64,000 nucleotides of DNA from Plantago ovata (lineage: Eukaryota; Streptophyta; Magnoliopsida; Lamiales; Plantaginaceae): NCBI GenBank assembly GCA_028274465.1, contig CM051457.1:74250496-74314495 (forward strand), written 5' to 3'. A model generated the notes under the pieces. The model was not told the DNA's origin, did not search any database, and saw only the letters and a program-made list of their open reading frames with translations. Each line of letters starts with the position of its first letter. The stretch's first letter is position 1. This document shows, in pieces, positions 10,879-21,115 of the stretch. The position numbers and the translations under genes were made by a program.

Positions 10879-11677
10879 TCTGACAGTAACCTTGAGAAAC
10901 TAAACGTGCTTTGTTCCTTATTACTTCTCCAGACTCACTCAGCTTGTTTCTGAACACCCACTTTGTACCAATTGCTTTCTTTCCTTCAGCAAGGGGTACA
11001 AGTTTCCATACTTTGTTCCTTTCAAATTGATCCAGTTCTTCTTGCATTGCCTTGATCCATTCAGAATGCTTTAAGGCTTCTTCTATGGTCTTGGGTTCAA
11101 TTTCTGAAACAAAGCAAGAGAACAAAGTTTCTACTTCTATGACGTTTGCTTCTTCAGCAAGTTCTTGATTAGTAGATATTTTGGATCTAGTCACTTGGCG
11201 TTTGTCAATATCACCAATCATATCCGTAGAGGGATGATCTCTAATCCATTTATTAACAGATTTTATGCTCTTTGGATCTGGATAAGTTTGCTCTTCAGCA
11301 TGTGACTCTTCAGTATGTACTTTCTCAGTACTACTGGTATCTTGTTGTGTCTCTGCTGAGATTGGTTCATCAGCAACTGCTTGTTCAGCATTGCTGGTTT
11401 GAGGTAACTCGTCAGCAGGCACAGGAAGTTGCATAGTTTCAGCAACATCCGGAGCAACTGCGTCTTTTGCTGGAAATTCTTTATCATGAACTATGTTTAT
11501 CTTGTCATGACTCGGGGGAGGAGAGTCATTGTCAGAATCATCATTTAGTTCAATTGATTTGACTTTCCTAGCATCAGATTCAGTTCTTTGCTCGTGTATG
11601 AGTAACTTCTTCATACAATCTGATATTTCTTCTTCATCAGGAACTCCTTGTGAGTTTTCATAGAATATAACATGCAC
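10832..11677 (-). pseudogene. pol: S pol: linker between integrase and RT
   Basis: A hydrophilic, acidic 281-residue stretch (DSDNDSPPPSHDKI, repeated Ala-Glu pairs) leads into the conserved start of Copia RT: EPKTIEEALKHSEWIKAMQEEL, then VWKLVPLAEGKKAIGTKWVF and KARLVSQGY. It is in frame with the integrase piece at 11873-12106. Single stops lie between them, including one in the expected KTPYELF block at 11873-11875. Confidence 0.8.
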
Positions 11678-12077
11678 TGATTATTCGTTCTTTTGTGCCT
11701 TTTTGTTGTAAACTCTATAAGGTTTACTATGCAAGGAGTAACCAAGAAATATCGCTTCGTCTGCCTTTGGTTTAAATGTTCTTAAGTATTATCTACCATT
11801 GTTAAGAAAAAAACATTTACAACCAAATACTCTTAGATGGGTGATGTTAGGAGGTCTTCCAACAAATAACTCTTAGGGAGTTTTGTTGTATTCCTTAGTT
11901 ATCAAACATCTATCTTGAGTATAGCAGGCGGTATTAATCACTTCAACCCAATAATAAGCTTCACTTATTTCAGTGTCAACAAGAATTGTTCTAGCTGCTT
12001 CCTTAAGGGTACGATTCTTCCTTTCAGCAACACCATTTTGTTGAGGTGTCCTTATTGAGGATAACTGATGTTGTATG
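11678..12077 (-). pseudogene. pol: S pol: C-terminal part of integrase, truncated by E1
   Basis: SSIRTPQQNGVAERKNRTLKEAAR carries the Glu of the D,D35E triad. Downstream, in frame after a stop, are the ELFVGRPPNITHLRVFGCKC and FLGYSLHSKPYRVYN blocks. The zinc-binding N-terminus and first two Asp residues are absent: the sequence stops at 12077, where the E1 LTR begins. The missing part is not found on the far side of E1, where gag resumes instead. Confidence 0.85.
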
Positions 12078-13411
12078 TGATGAACGAGATTGTCAGACTC
12101 GAACAATGAAATAAATTTGGTTTAGACAAAGGGCAACTCACAACTACACAAAACACGTAGTGTAGAGGTAAGATGACCTCGAGTGTCGATCTCTAGGGAC
12201 TAAACTAGCTTTAACTAAATAACTATATATACTTTCAGAAAACAAATTTAACTTAGCTTGACTTAACAATATATAATGAGAGTTATTGATAGTATGCTCG
12301 TTCTAAGCATCAAGTTCTAATTATGCATGAAAGTTCAACTCGTACTGCTTTAAAAGTAATTCGAATTAACAAACAAATTTGTAGACGTGTATTTTAAAAG
12401 CTTCCTATCTATACTAATACTTGGCTAAGGTTGTCAGTCTTAGTTCAAGCAGTACTTGTAATTGAAGATATTGAAAACGATGATCTTGAATTGTCCTAGT
12501 GTTTCTAACAGTTTTCTACGAAGATATTGGCTTAGTCGGATCAAAGATTCGAATATAACAATAAAACAAGTAAAAGAATCAGAAACTCAATCATACATAA
12601 TATGAACCCTAGCTACCAAGTCACATACTATCACCAACTAGATGCTTAGCTACTCATATCAAAATCATAAACAACAATGGCAATCATATAACAAAACATA
12701 GTTGAATTGAAAGATAAATAGCAGAAATTGTGAGATACAAAGTTACCACCAAAGGTTGTCAATCTCCGGTGAATTGCTAAACTCACAAAGATCTAGCAAG
12801 GTGAGATCAATTGATGTCCAAATCTCTACTCAAGGCTCCAAAATCGCTAAGAAACAATGGTTCTAAGAGAACAAATACCCAGAACAAGCTATAGGGTTTA
12901 TGTCTGCAAAATTATGATGTAAGATATGAAAATTCGCAACCTTTACAATTATATATATAGCTATCGGAAGCTCCCCGGCGGACCGCCTTGTACGCGGCGG
13001 ACCGCCTAGTACACGGCGGTCCGCCTGGCACGGACAGCAAGTTTGCTAGTTTTTTCTCTAAGTTCAAACAGAGATTCCGGCTGAGTCCGGACTCAGATTG
13101 GCACGTAAGACCCACCGTTGGATAGATCTTCGAGTTAGCTACGTGTAGGTTGTAACCTCATCCTAATCCAATATCATTTGAAAGACTGGTGCCCAAAATA
13201 CTGAGACTATGAAAATGGAACTTCCAGATTTCACTTCAAAGGCTCCAAAATCTTCACCCGAACTCCGAATGAACTACCGTTTCCGCCTCATTCAAGATAT
13301 ATTGAATCTTTCACGTTCTCCTTGGCCTTGGGCACGACTTTGAGCTCCGAAACTTGGTCTTTTGGTCTTGAAACTCGTCCCGGTACTCATTGACACACAA
13401 CGGGTGATCTT
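12078..13411 (-). repeat. E1 3' LTR, outer part
   Basis: Homologous to the E2 LTRs from TGATGAACGAGATTGTCAGACTC onward, including the GTAGTGTAGA-GTAA and GAGTGTCGATCTCTA blocks. A TATA-like run (TTATATATATAG, about 12947-12960) precedes a GC-rich palindrome cluster (12968-13035). The LTR is cut by the CACTA element at 13412 and resumes at 20356. Total length without it is about 1.52 kb. Confidence 0.85.
12968..13035. repeat. GC palindrome cluster in E1 LTR
   Basis: Three copies of GGCGGACCGCC or GGCGGTCCGCC stand in series in AT-rich DNA, next to the TATA-like run. The E2 and E3 LTRs have the same arrangement with the variant GGGCGAACCGCCC. Confidence 0.75.
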
Positions 13412-13660
13412 CACTACATGAAAAACTTGGTTTAGTGACGCTCCCATGCATCGCTAAACAGCTCCCGATACGTCGCTAAACCCATTTTCGATCCATTAGC
13501 GATGCATAGAAATTGCGTCGCTACATGGCTGGTCGCTAAATGGCGATGCGACGCATGGGCCATGCGTCGCTAAATTAGCGACGCATGGGCTATGGGTCGC
13601 TAAAATTAGCGACTCATTTAGCGACCCATTCTATGTGTCGCTAATTTCTGGAAAATTTTA
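13412..13660. repeat. CACTA left subterminal repeats
   Basis: About ten forms of GCGTCGCTAAA or TTAGCGACGCAT follow the terminus, many in inverted pairs with ATGGGCTATGGGTCGC between them. The A/T-rich interior of the CACTA follows to 14095 and shows no gene. Confidence 0.85.
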
Positions 13661-14095
13661 TTAGAAATAAATTCTCCTCTCTACTCCACCTTGTGTTTCC
13701 TAGGTTTCGAACCTAGGACATCCTTACCCAACACCTTACTAACCCAACACCCTTACCACTCGGCTACCAATACTTGTGATAATTCTTGTATAAGTTCTAG
13801 ATAATATATAGTTATTGCTCTTCATAGTCACTTTTATATGTTTATATTTATAAACCGTTTATATCTTCATACGGTTTGAGATATCTCAATTACTAAGTGG
13901 ACTATCTAAGGAATAGGTCACAAAATTTTAATTTTTTTTATTTATTTCTTAACGGTTGAGTTACTTAGACACTAATAGTTTATTTTTGAACGGTTGGGGT
14001 TACTTAGTTACGGACTTCAGTTTTGGTGTTATTTTATATTCTTTGTGCACTCCTTATTTCTTAAGTGTTTTTTTCTTTTAGTTTTGTATAATATT

Positions 14096-15282
14096 TGATG
14101 AACGAGATTGTCAGACTCAATTAATCAAATAAATTTGTTTTTATCCAAAGGCAATTCACAACTACAACGAAAATCAAGGCACGTAGTGTAGAAGTAAAAT
14201 AACCTCGAGTGTCGATCTCTAAGGACTATAACTAGCTTTATCTAATTTAACTTAAACTATAAATAAGGAACAAAGCAAAGCACAAATTTTTCTTATCAAT
14301 ATGATGGAGGTAAGTGATAGTATGGTCATTCAAAGCAACGGGTAATAATCATGCATGAAGTACTTGAGGTTTGTATAGAAATCTATGATCATGAATCGTC
14401 CTATGTGATCCTTTCAATTCAGCACTACGAAGATAGATGTCTTAGATAGATCAAAGAAATAAAACAATAAATCAAGACTTAAACGCGTGAAGCCACTCAT
14501 GCATAATCAAGAACCCTAGTTAAGAAATCACATACTATCACCAACGATAGATTTAGCTACTCATAGATAAATTGCAATCAATAAGAATCAAAGCAAGATT
14601 GAATGAAAACATGTTGAATGAAATAAATAAAAGCAGAAAAATCGTGAGATACAAGTTACCAACGAAGGTTGTCAATCTCCGATGAATTACTAACTCACAA
14701 GCAAGAATCGAAAATCAAAGATGTCCAATCTCTATGCTAAAGCTTCCAAATCAATAAGAAAAAGAGACTTCTATGCTAATAATTCCCAGAACCGGCTCTG
14801 TAGAATTTGTCTCTCAAAATAAGGTGAAAAGGTCTGAAAAACGACTAAACAGGTGAAACATATATATAGGCTACGATAAGCACGGGGCGAACCGCCCGGG
14901 ATGCCAGGCGAACCGCCTGGCACCGGGCGAACGGCCCGGGACCTCCATTAGGTGATTAGCGAGTTTTTGGACTTGGTTTCCTTTTCGGACTCGGATTTTG
15001 CCTTCTAGTGACCTTTAAGCCTTGAAACTCGGCCCTAGGCCTCAAAACTCGTCCGGATACTTCTAGATACACCACGAATGTCCTCGAAACACCAAAACTT
15101 CGTCCTCCTCATCAATATTGCCCATAAAAATACATTTTTGACCTAAAACCTGAAAAATGCAATGAAAAGGGAAACGTGACACTATTCTAATAAAATGCAC
15201 TAAAATATAAGCTAAATTAACCTAGAGGATAGCTAAATTGGTGAAAAATACTTGAATGAAAGTGTAAAATACATGTTCATCA
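14096..15282 (-). repeat. E2 3' LTR
   Basis: 1187 bp, TG...CA. It has a TATA-like CATATATATAGG (14868-14880) next to a GC palindrome cluster (14880-14941: GGGCGAACCGCCCGGG, CCAGGCGAACCGCCTGG and relatives). Confidence 0.92.
14880..14941. repeat. GC palindrome cluster in E2 3' LTR
   Basis: Three palindromic units of type GGCGAACCGCC in series, with flanks changing between CGGG and CAGG while each unit stays self-complementary around the core. Confidence 0.75.
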
Positions 15283-15295
15283 AACTCCCCAAACC
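15283..15295 (-). promoter_or_regulatory. E2 polypurine tract
   Basis: The - strand reads GGTTTGGGGAGTT directly before the LTR start TGATGAAC. The same 13 bases precede the E3 3' LTR (37680-37692) and E1 (20542-20554). Confidence 0.85.
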
Positions 15296-16064
15296 GAACC
15301 TTTGCTTGTCCTCAAGCAACTAAGCTAGACTCTAATGCAAAAAACCAATGCAACACACAAAATGGAGTCTCATGCCAAATGAAATGAACTAATCTATTGA
15401 GTCTATCAAGAACTTATGAACAATGACCATACAAATCATAACATGGATATTGGTTGAAGAATGCCTCGATTGACTCATACACATTCACATATGCACTATG
15501 TTAAACAGGATAGTCTCTCGTAACATTCTCTACCTGGACCTAGTAAGTGACGACGTAATGAAACATCTTAAAATACGAATGGTTGTCCCGTGCCTATGAA
15601 ACTGAGGACTTACTACTGTTCACCAAGTTAAGACTTTCCCTCAAAGATGTCGAACCAATACTGGCTCTCATCAAACGAAGAAGGGTTCCCTAAAAGTTCA
15701 CACTCCCCTATTCTACCCATCTCTCAAGCAAAGTCATAAACTATCACCACTTCCTGAATGGCAGGACGAGGGTGGTCTAGAACAGATGACACGAACCAAA
15801 CAAAAGACACACTTTACAACTCGATTACGAACATTACAAGAATCGAAAAACGAGACAAACACTTTGCTAAACTGCTTTTTGGCTTTCTTTGGACCCTTCT
15901 TTGCTTTTTTTGGGTCTTTTATTTTTTCTTTTTTTTTTCCAGATTTTTTTTTCCTGGAATTTTTTTCTTTTTCCTTTTTTTCGATTTGTTCCTTTTTTTT
16001 TTGTATATAGCCAGCAGTAGCACAACGAAAAAGAAATTACAATGACTCACAAACGACCTCCCCA

Positions 16065-16086
16065 AACCTATTCGAAAGAATAGGTT
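16065..16086 (-). repeat. hairpin next to purine run, copy 1 (E2)
   Basis: AACCTATTC, loop GAAA, GAATAGGTT: a perfect 9-bp stem. On the element strand a GGGGAGG-type purine run follows. E3 has the same stem at 36881-36902. Confidence 0.8.
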
Positions 16087-16174
16087 GGAGCACAAACTTT
16101 ACGAAAAAGGAAAACAAACTCACAACACTCAAAATCGAAAAACAAGTCATAATGACAGCATAACCCCCTTCCCA

Positions 16175-16196
16175 AACCTATTCGTTAGAATAGGTT
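16175..16196 (-). repeat. hairpin next to purine run, copy 2 (E2)
   Basis: AACCTATTC, loop GTTA, GAATAGGTT: a perfect 9-bp stem with a loop different from copy 1. The E3 equivalent is 36767-36788. Confidence 0.8.
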
Positions 16197-16892
16197 TCAA
16201 ACAAAGGATCACACAATCCCAAACTACCTCCTTCCTAGGCATTTAGCAATCTCAAAGCAAGGTGAAGACTTGTTGCCTCTTAGGTACATAATTACACGGG
16301 AGAACAACCACAAGACTCTAACATGCATCATCTTATTATAAAGGCCTTCGTGAACCGCAGTAGAGAAAACACCACTAAGTGATGTCGAGACTACCAAGCT
16401 TAACTAAGTGCATATATAAATGTGACAAGCCAAGCGAGAAAAACCTCAAACAAATTCATAGAGATGAAACGCATGGTCAAAGGTCATAACTAGTTAATCT
16501 ACCCAATAAAAAAGTTCAAAAAATTTGACAATAAACTCCACACAAAAACATGCAAAACTATACTAGGATGAATGTAGTGTATGCAACTAAATACTAAGAA
16601 AGCGGTAAACGTGCAAATGCAAACAAAGGGTTTCACGAGTTTATCATAAGCAAAACAAGTATAGAGATAGCCAACGATACCCTCCCCCCCCAAACCTGAA
16701 CGTCGTCGCTCGTCCCGAACGTCGAAAGTGGATTTAAGGTGAGAGGTGAACTTGTACCTGTAACCTATAGTACTCAAAGAAACTCGTGAGAAACCAAAAC
16801 AGGCGATAAAAGAGGTAAAAAGATCAATAATTTAGTATATGAGGAGAAAATAGGGTGTCCGGATGAAAATCCGAACACCAGGTTTACTGGAC

Positions 16893-17020
16893 ACCCGGGG
16901 CGAACCGCCCCACGTGGGGGGCGATTCTCCTGGGGCTTCCAGTAAGCCCCAGGTTACCTAGTCGTGCCAGGCGACTCGCCCCACGTGGGGGGCGGTTCGC
17001 CCGGCACCTCCAGACTCCTG
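16893..17020. repeat. GC-rich palindrome block inside E2
   Basis: GGGGCGAACCGCCCC, CCACGTGGGG and GGGGCGGTTCGCCC units, plus an inverted pair around CTGGGGCTTCCAG / GTAAGCCCCAG. This is the same motif family as the LTR clusters but inside the body of the element, between the untranslated region and gag. Confidence 0.7.
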
Positions 17021-17296
17021 GAGGTGTCAATTTCCTCTTAAAATGCTAAATTATCATCTAAAGACCTATTTTATCACCAAAAACATACGAAAACATAATA
17101 AAACACAATGATATGCTCAAAATAAATATGCATGCAATGTAAGAAAGCGATAAAATTAAAGTACAAGCAACCATTACCACTAATGTTATCCATTATCAAA
17201 TGGAAACGAATCTTGTGCATCCGTTCCATTACTCCTCGCATCTTGGGAACCATCCTTGGCTCCTCTCCGTATCTCCTCAAGCAAGTCCATGATTCC

Positions 17297-18097
17297 CTAA
17301 AAACTAAAATTAACAAAACGAATAAAATCTAAATCTAAAAAATAACCAAGGGAATCAGATGGAAAATAAAAAGAGAAAAAAGGATCAAAACTCCTTTGGA
17401 ACTCATAGGTGGGTGCATGGACCAGATCGTAGGAGTCAAGATCAAGAGTATCTGCAACAATTAATTCAGAGACACCAAAATCATCAGAGATTGGCTCCTC
17501 GACCTTAACACAACTCACGCCATCACTTTCTGACTCAAGTGAAGTAATGGATTTAGTCATCACCTCCTCCACGACTTCCTCTTGACCAACAACCTCGACA
17601 TCCGCAAGTAAGGACGTGAAATCCAAGCTAAGCTCTGAAGAGACTTCATCAATGGATTATTCTCCACATTCCTCTTCATCTGTAATGTCGATTTCTGGTG
17701 GCTGACTACTGAAGCGAGACGTCCATGCCCTTGACCCGGGAGGTGAGTCCCTATCCCAATGTTCCGGAAACTTGCTGGTTACTTCACCCCAAGTGCGCAA
17801 CAATTTTTCTGGCGGGATTCTGAGCCATCCTCGAGCGTACCCTTTCAAGGCTCCCATAAATCCTCTCATACAAAGTTGCTCATGTGATAAACTAACCCCC
17901 TCCACATTCTCACGAGGTATCCTCAACACACCTTCCTCGTACGTGTCTAAGAACCCTCTTGGATCATCACCCATCGAAAACGTGGAGAGAATGGAGTAGT
18001 ACGAAGGATCAAAGTCATAATCCTTGCAATCTTCATCCAATGTTATGCAAGGCCCTCGAGGCATCACATACCGGGGCAAAGGAACTCGTTGACTCAT
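17297..18097 (-). pseudogene. gag: E2 gag-like frame with one internal stop
   Basis: The frame starts MSQRVPLPRYVMPRGPC and ends at 17297. A TAA at 17657-17659 splits it into 146 and about 110 codons in the same frame. Residues about 35-115 follow the plant Gypsy capsid pattern: DDPRGFLDTYEEG, then QLCMRGFMGALKGYARGWL, then PEKLLRTWGEVTSKF. The rest is acidic. There is no zinc knuckle or protease. Gag would form the virus-like particle. It is shorter than E3 gag (about 424 codons), so E2 probably used particles from a relative. Confidence 0.65.
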
Positions 18098-18406
18098 CCT
18101 TTCATATGACTAGTTTCTGCACATGAGGAAACAAGAAACCAAGGAGCAGAATCCACAAAAGAAAAAACAAAATCTTGCAAAGAAAAGCACAAAGAGTGCA
18201 AACAAACACAATGTAACCAAGAACTTCGAGAGCACAAGCACGCAAGGTAACCAAGATCAGATTGGATGAATTTACTGAAAAAGATATGGGGAAAGAAATA
18301 GGGTAAGAAAGTGAAATTTTTTGAGAGAAAATCCCCAGAGCTTGTTCTTCTGTAGGGAATTGAATGCTGAAAATATAAATAAGCTAAAGAGAAAAAAGGA
18401 GTATAG

Positions 18407-18424
18407 TCCCCGGCAACGGCGCCA
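18407..18424 (-). promoter_or_regulatory. E2 primer binding site (tRNA-Asp)
   Basis: The - strand reads TGGCGCCGTTGCCGGGGA, complementary to the 3' end of plant tRNA-Asp and 3 nt after the 5' LTR end. The same 18 bases occur in E3 (33792-33809). This primer is characteristic of Athila-type elements. Confidence 0.9.
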
Positions 18425-18427
18425 ATT

Positions 18428-19630
18428 TGATGAATGAGATTGTCAGACTCAATTAATCAAATAAATTTGTTTTTAGCCAAAGGCAATTCAAAACTACAAC
18501 GAAAACCAAGGCACATAGTGTAGAAGTAAAATAACCTCGAGTGTCGATCTCTAAGGACTATAACTAGCTTTATCTAATTTAACTTAAACTATAAATCAGG
18601 AACCAAGCAAAGCACAAATTTTTCTTATCAATATGATGGAAGTCAGTGATAGTATGGTTATTCAAAGCAACCAGTAATAATCATGCATGAAGTACTTGAA
18701 GTTTGTATAGAAATCTATGATCATGAATCGTCCTATGTGTTCCTTTCAATTCAACACTACGAAGATAGATGGCGTAGATAGATCAAAGAAATAAAACAAT
18801 AAATCAAGTCTTAAACGCGCGAAGCCACTCATGCATAATCAAGAACCCTAGCTAAGAAATCACATACTATCACCAACGATAGATTTAGCTACTCATAGAT
18901 AAATTGCAATCAACAAGAATCAAAGCAAGATTGAATGAAAACATGTTGAATGCAATAAATAAAAGCAGAAAAACCGTGAGGTACAAGTTACCAACGAAGG
19001 TTGTCAATCTCCGATGAATTGCTAACTCACAAGCAAGAATCGAAAATCAAAGATGTCCAATCTCTATGCTAAAGCTTCCAAAAGAAAAAGAGTCTTCTAT
19101 GCTAATAATTTCCAGAACAGGCTCTTGAGAATTTGTCTCTCAAAATAAGCTGAAAAGGTCTGAAAAACGACTAAACAGGTGAAACATATATCTAGGCTAC
19201 GATAAGCACGGGGCGAACTGCCCGAGATGCCAGGCGAACCGCCTGGCACCGGGCGAACCGCCCCCCGTCCCGGGCGAACCGCCCGGGACCTCCATTCGGT
19301 GATTAGTGAGTTTTTGGACTTGGTTTCCTTTTCGGACTCAGATTTTGCCTTCTAGTGACCTTTAAGCCTTGAAACTCGCCCCCTAGGCCTTAAAATGCGT
19401 CCGGATACTTCTAGATACACCACGGATGTCCTCGAAACACCAAAAATTCGTCCTCTTCATCAATATTGCCCATAAAAATACGTTTTTCACCTAAAACCTA
19501 AAAAATGCAAAGAAAAGGGAAACGTGACACTATTCTAATAAAATGCACTAAAATATAAGCTAAATTAACCTAGAGGATAGCTAGATTGGTGAAAAAGACT
19601 CGAATGAAAGTGTAAAATACTCGTTCATCA
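18428..19630 (-). repeat. E2 5' LTR
   Basis: 1203 bp, homologous end to end with 14096-15282 at high identity by eye. The GC palindrome cluster (19206-19290) has one more unit than its partner. The TATA-like run is CATATATCTAGG (about 19188-19199) instead of CATATATATAGG, so the promoter copy that would drive the element is altered. Confidence 0.92.
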
Positions 19631-20040
19631 ATAGTGTCACGTTTTGATGTTTTTCATGTTTCAAGCACTTAGGTACGAAACTGTGATTTTGAGCTTAAAA
19701 CGCTGCAAAGTGATCTTGTTGAAGTTTCTCGAACTCCATGGATATGTTCGTGAGTAACCGTAGTCCGATTTAAGCGAAGAATTTCATTTGGGAAAAACTT
19801 AGACTTACGTTAGAAGCACATATTCAAAAGTTCGTATAAAGGTTTTGGAGTCGTTCAAGTGTGCAAGATTAGTGCAGTCCATCCATTTCATTCATAACTC
19901 CTTCATACGATATTTAATCAACCTAAAATCAATGTCCACGCATAGATAACTCAACGAGGTATCCAACGGTAGGTTATGCGCACCAATCCGATAACAGATG
20001 AGTCCTATAGCTCCAGTTGAATGTGAGGAGACCCACCTAA
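19631..20040. other. interior of CACTA element, right part
   Basis: Sequence between E2 and the right subterminal repeats of the CACTA element. No gene or domain is recognised. It begins ATAGTGTCACG after the E2 LTR. Confidence 0.6.
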
Positions 20041-20051
20041 AAATTGTGCAG

Positions 20052-20352
20052 TTTTTGCGACCCATAGCTCATGTGTCACTAATTTTAGCGACCCATAGAC
20101 CATGCGTCGCTAATTTTAGCGACCCATAGCCCATGCATCGCTAATTAGCGACCCTTGAGCTTTGGTCGCTAAATTAGCGACACATGGTTATGGGTCGCTA
20201 AAATTAGCGACGCATAACCATGCGTCGCTAATTTAGCGACCAAAGCTCAATGGTCGCTAATTAGCGACGCATGGGCTATGGGTCGCTAAAATTAGCGAAG
20301 CATGGTTATGCGTCGCTAATTTGCGTCACTAATCTCAGTTTTTCTAGTAGTG
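20052..20352. repeat. CACTA right subterminal repeats
   Basis: More than ten alternating units of TTAGCGACGCATGG, ATGGGTCGCTAAAATTAGCGAC and related forms, ending in TTTTTCTAGTAGTG. The same motif is on the left end in both orientations. Confidence 0.88.
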
Positions 20353-20355
20353 CTT

Positions 20356-20541
20356 GTTGCACCAAAACTTCATTGTTTCGCCATGATTTATATTCAAAGT
20401 GCGATTTTCACCTAATACCTTAAAATATCAAAGAAAATGGAAACGTGACACTATTCTAACAAAATGCACTAAAATACATTGAAGAGGATAGCTAAATTGG
20501 TGAAAAAGACCCCAATGATAGTGTGAAAAACACTGTCATCA
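20356..20541 (-). repeat. E1 3' LTR, inner part after the CACTA insertion
   Basis: GTTGCACC... continues the E1 LTR. The blocks GGAAACGTGACACTATTCTAA and AAAATGCACTAAAATA match the inner ends of both E2 LTRs, and it terminates ...CTGTCATCA before AACTCCCCAAACC. Splicing 12078-13411 to 20356-20541 gives one complete LTR. Confidence 0.88.
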
Positions 20542-21115
20542 AACTCCCCAAACCGAACCTTTGCTTGTCCTCAAGCAACTAGCTAGACTCCATGCAACCT
20601 ACATGCAACACAAAGAGGAGTCTCATGCCAAACAAGAAGAACTAATCGATTCTATCTACCAAATGCTTATGAACAAAGACCATACAAATCATAACATGGA
20701 AGTAGGTTGAAGAATGTCTCCATTGAACCTATACACATTCACATATGCACTTTGTTAAACAAGAGAGTCTCTCGTAACATTCCCTACCTGGACCTAGTCA
20801 ATGAAGACGTAATGATGCATATGAAATACAAATGGTTGTCGCATGCCTATGAAACTGAGGTCTTACTGTTGTTCACCAAGTGAGACTTTCCCTCAAGAGA
20901 GGTCGAACCAATACTGGCTCTCATCAAACGAAGGAGGGCTCCCTAATAGACAACACTCCGCTATTCTACCCGACTCTTAGAGCAAAGATTCTTCACCACT
21001 TCTTGAATGGCAGGATGAGGGTGGTCTTGAAAAAACCTTGGACTAGGCGACACGAAAAATATAAGGAAGAATTTACAACTCGATTACGAACTACTACAAA
21101 AGCTGAAAAACCAAT
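20542..21115 (-). other. E1 internal remnant
   Basis: Polypurine tract (20542-20554 complement) and 3' untranslated region homologous to E2 15283-15850: CTTGTCCTCAAGCAACT, GGAGTCTCATGCCAAA, TACCTGGACCTAGT and TTCTTGAATGGCAGGA are shared. No coding capacity is left. Confidence 0.8.

Larger units (their letters stand above)
15296..17296 (-). other. E2 long untranslated region with conserved structural motifs
   Basis: About 2 kb without a convincing gene. On the - strand it corresponds to the E3 region 36113-37679. A T-rich (purine-rich on the - strand) tract lies at 15890-16010. Two perfect 9-bp-stem hairpins AACCTATTC/GAATAGGTT lie at 16065-16086 and 16175-16196, each next to TTTGGGG. A third TTTGGGGGGG-type purine run beside the CGACGTTCGGGACGAGCG block is at 16681-16725. 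GC palindromes are at 16893-17020. The phenylalanine-rich open frame across 15.8-16.0 kb only reflects the T run. At 17200-17300 a short open stretch may be a last exon, which is speculative. Confidence 0.65.
14096..19630 (-). mobile_element. Athila-like non-autonomous LTR element E2
   Basis: Two LTRs (14096-15282 and 18428-19630) start TGATGAA and end TTCATCA. The flanking 5 bp are ATATT and ATAGT, a target duplication with one change. The primer site (18407-18424 complement) matches plant tRNA-Asp. The polypurine tract AACTCCCCAAACC (complement) abuts the 3' LTR. Internal coding is limited to a short gag-like frame. There is no protease, RT or integrase, so movement needed a helper. It lies inside the CACTA element. 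Confidence 0.92.
13412..20352. mobile_element. CACTA DNA transposon (non-autonomous), host of E2
   Basis: The left end is CACTACATGAAAAAC and the right end is GTTTTTCTAGTAGTG, inverted CACTA-type termini. A 3-bp target duplication CTT flanks them (13409-13411 and 20353-20355). Both ends carry many copies of the subterminal motif TTAGCGACGCATGG / CCATGCGTCGCTAA in both orientations, as expected for CACTA (En/Spm) transposase binding. Without the E2 insertion only about 1.4 kb of CACTA sequence remains and I see no transposase, so it depended on another element. Confidence 0.92.
12078..21115 (-). mobile_element. Athila-like non-autonomous LTR element E1 (truncated)
   Basis: The LTR starts TGATGAACGAGATTG at 12078 and, after removal of the CACTA insertion, ends GTCATCA at 20541. 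The polypurine tract complement AACTCCCCAAACC and about 570 bp of internal sequence follow, homologous to E2 (15283-15850) and E3 (37130-37692). The gag side, primer site and 5' LTR are missing: near 21115 the sequence changes to S gag. The candidate target sequence GTATG (12073-12077) therefore has no partner. The right end is approximate (about 21095-21145). Confidence 0.8.

Noticed and set aside
15758..16045. Phenylalanine-rich open frame that looks like a membrane protein
   Set aside because: It is a T-rich tract of the E2 untranslated region. E3 has the same tract on the other strand as A/G, where it would encode Lys-rich nonsense.
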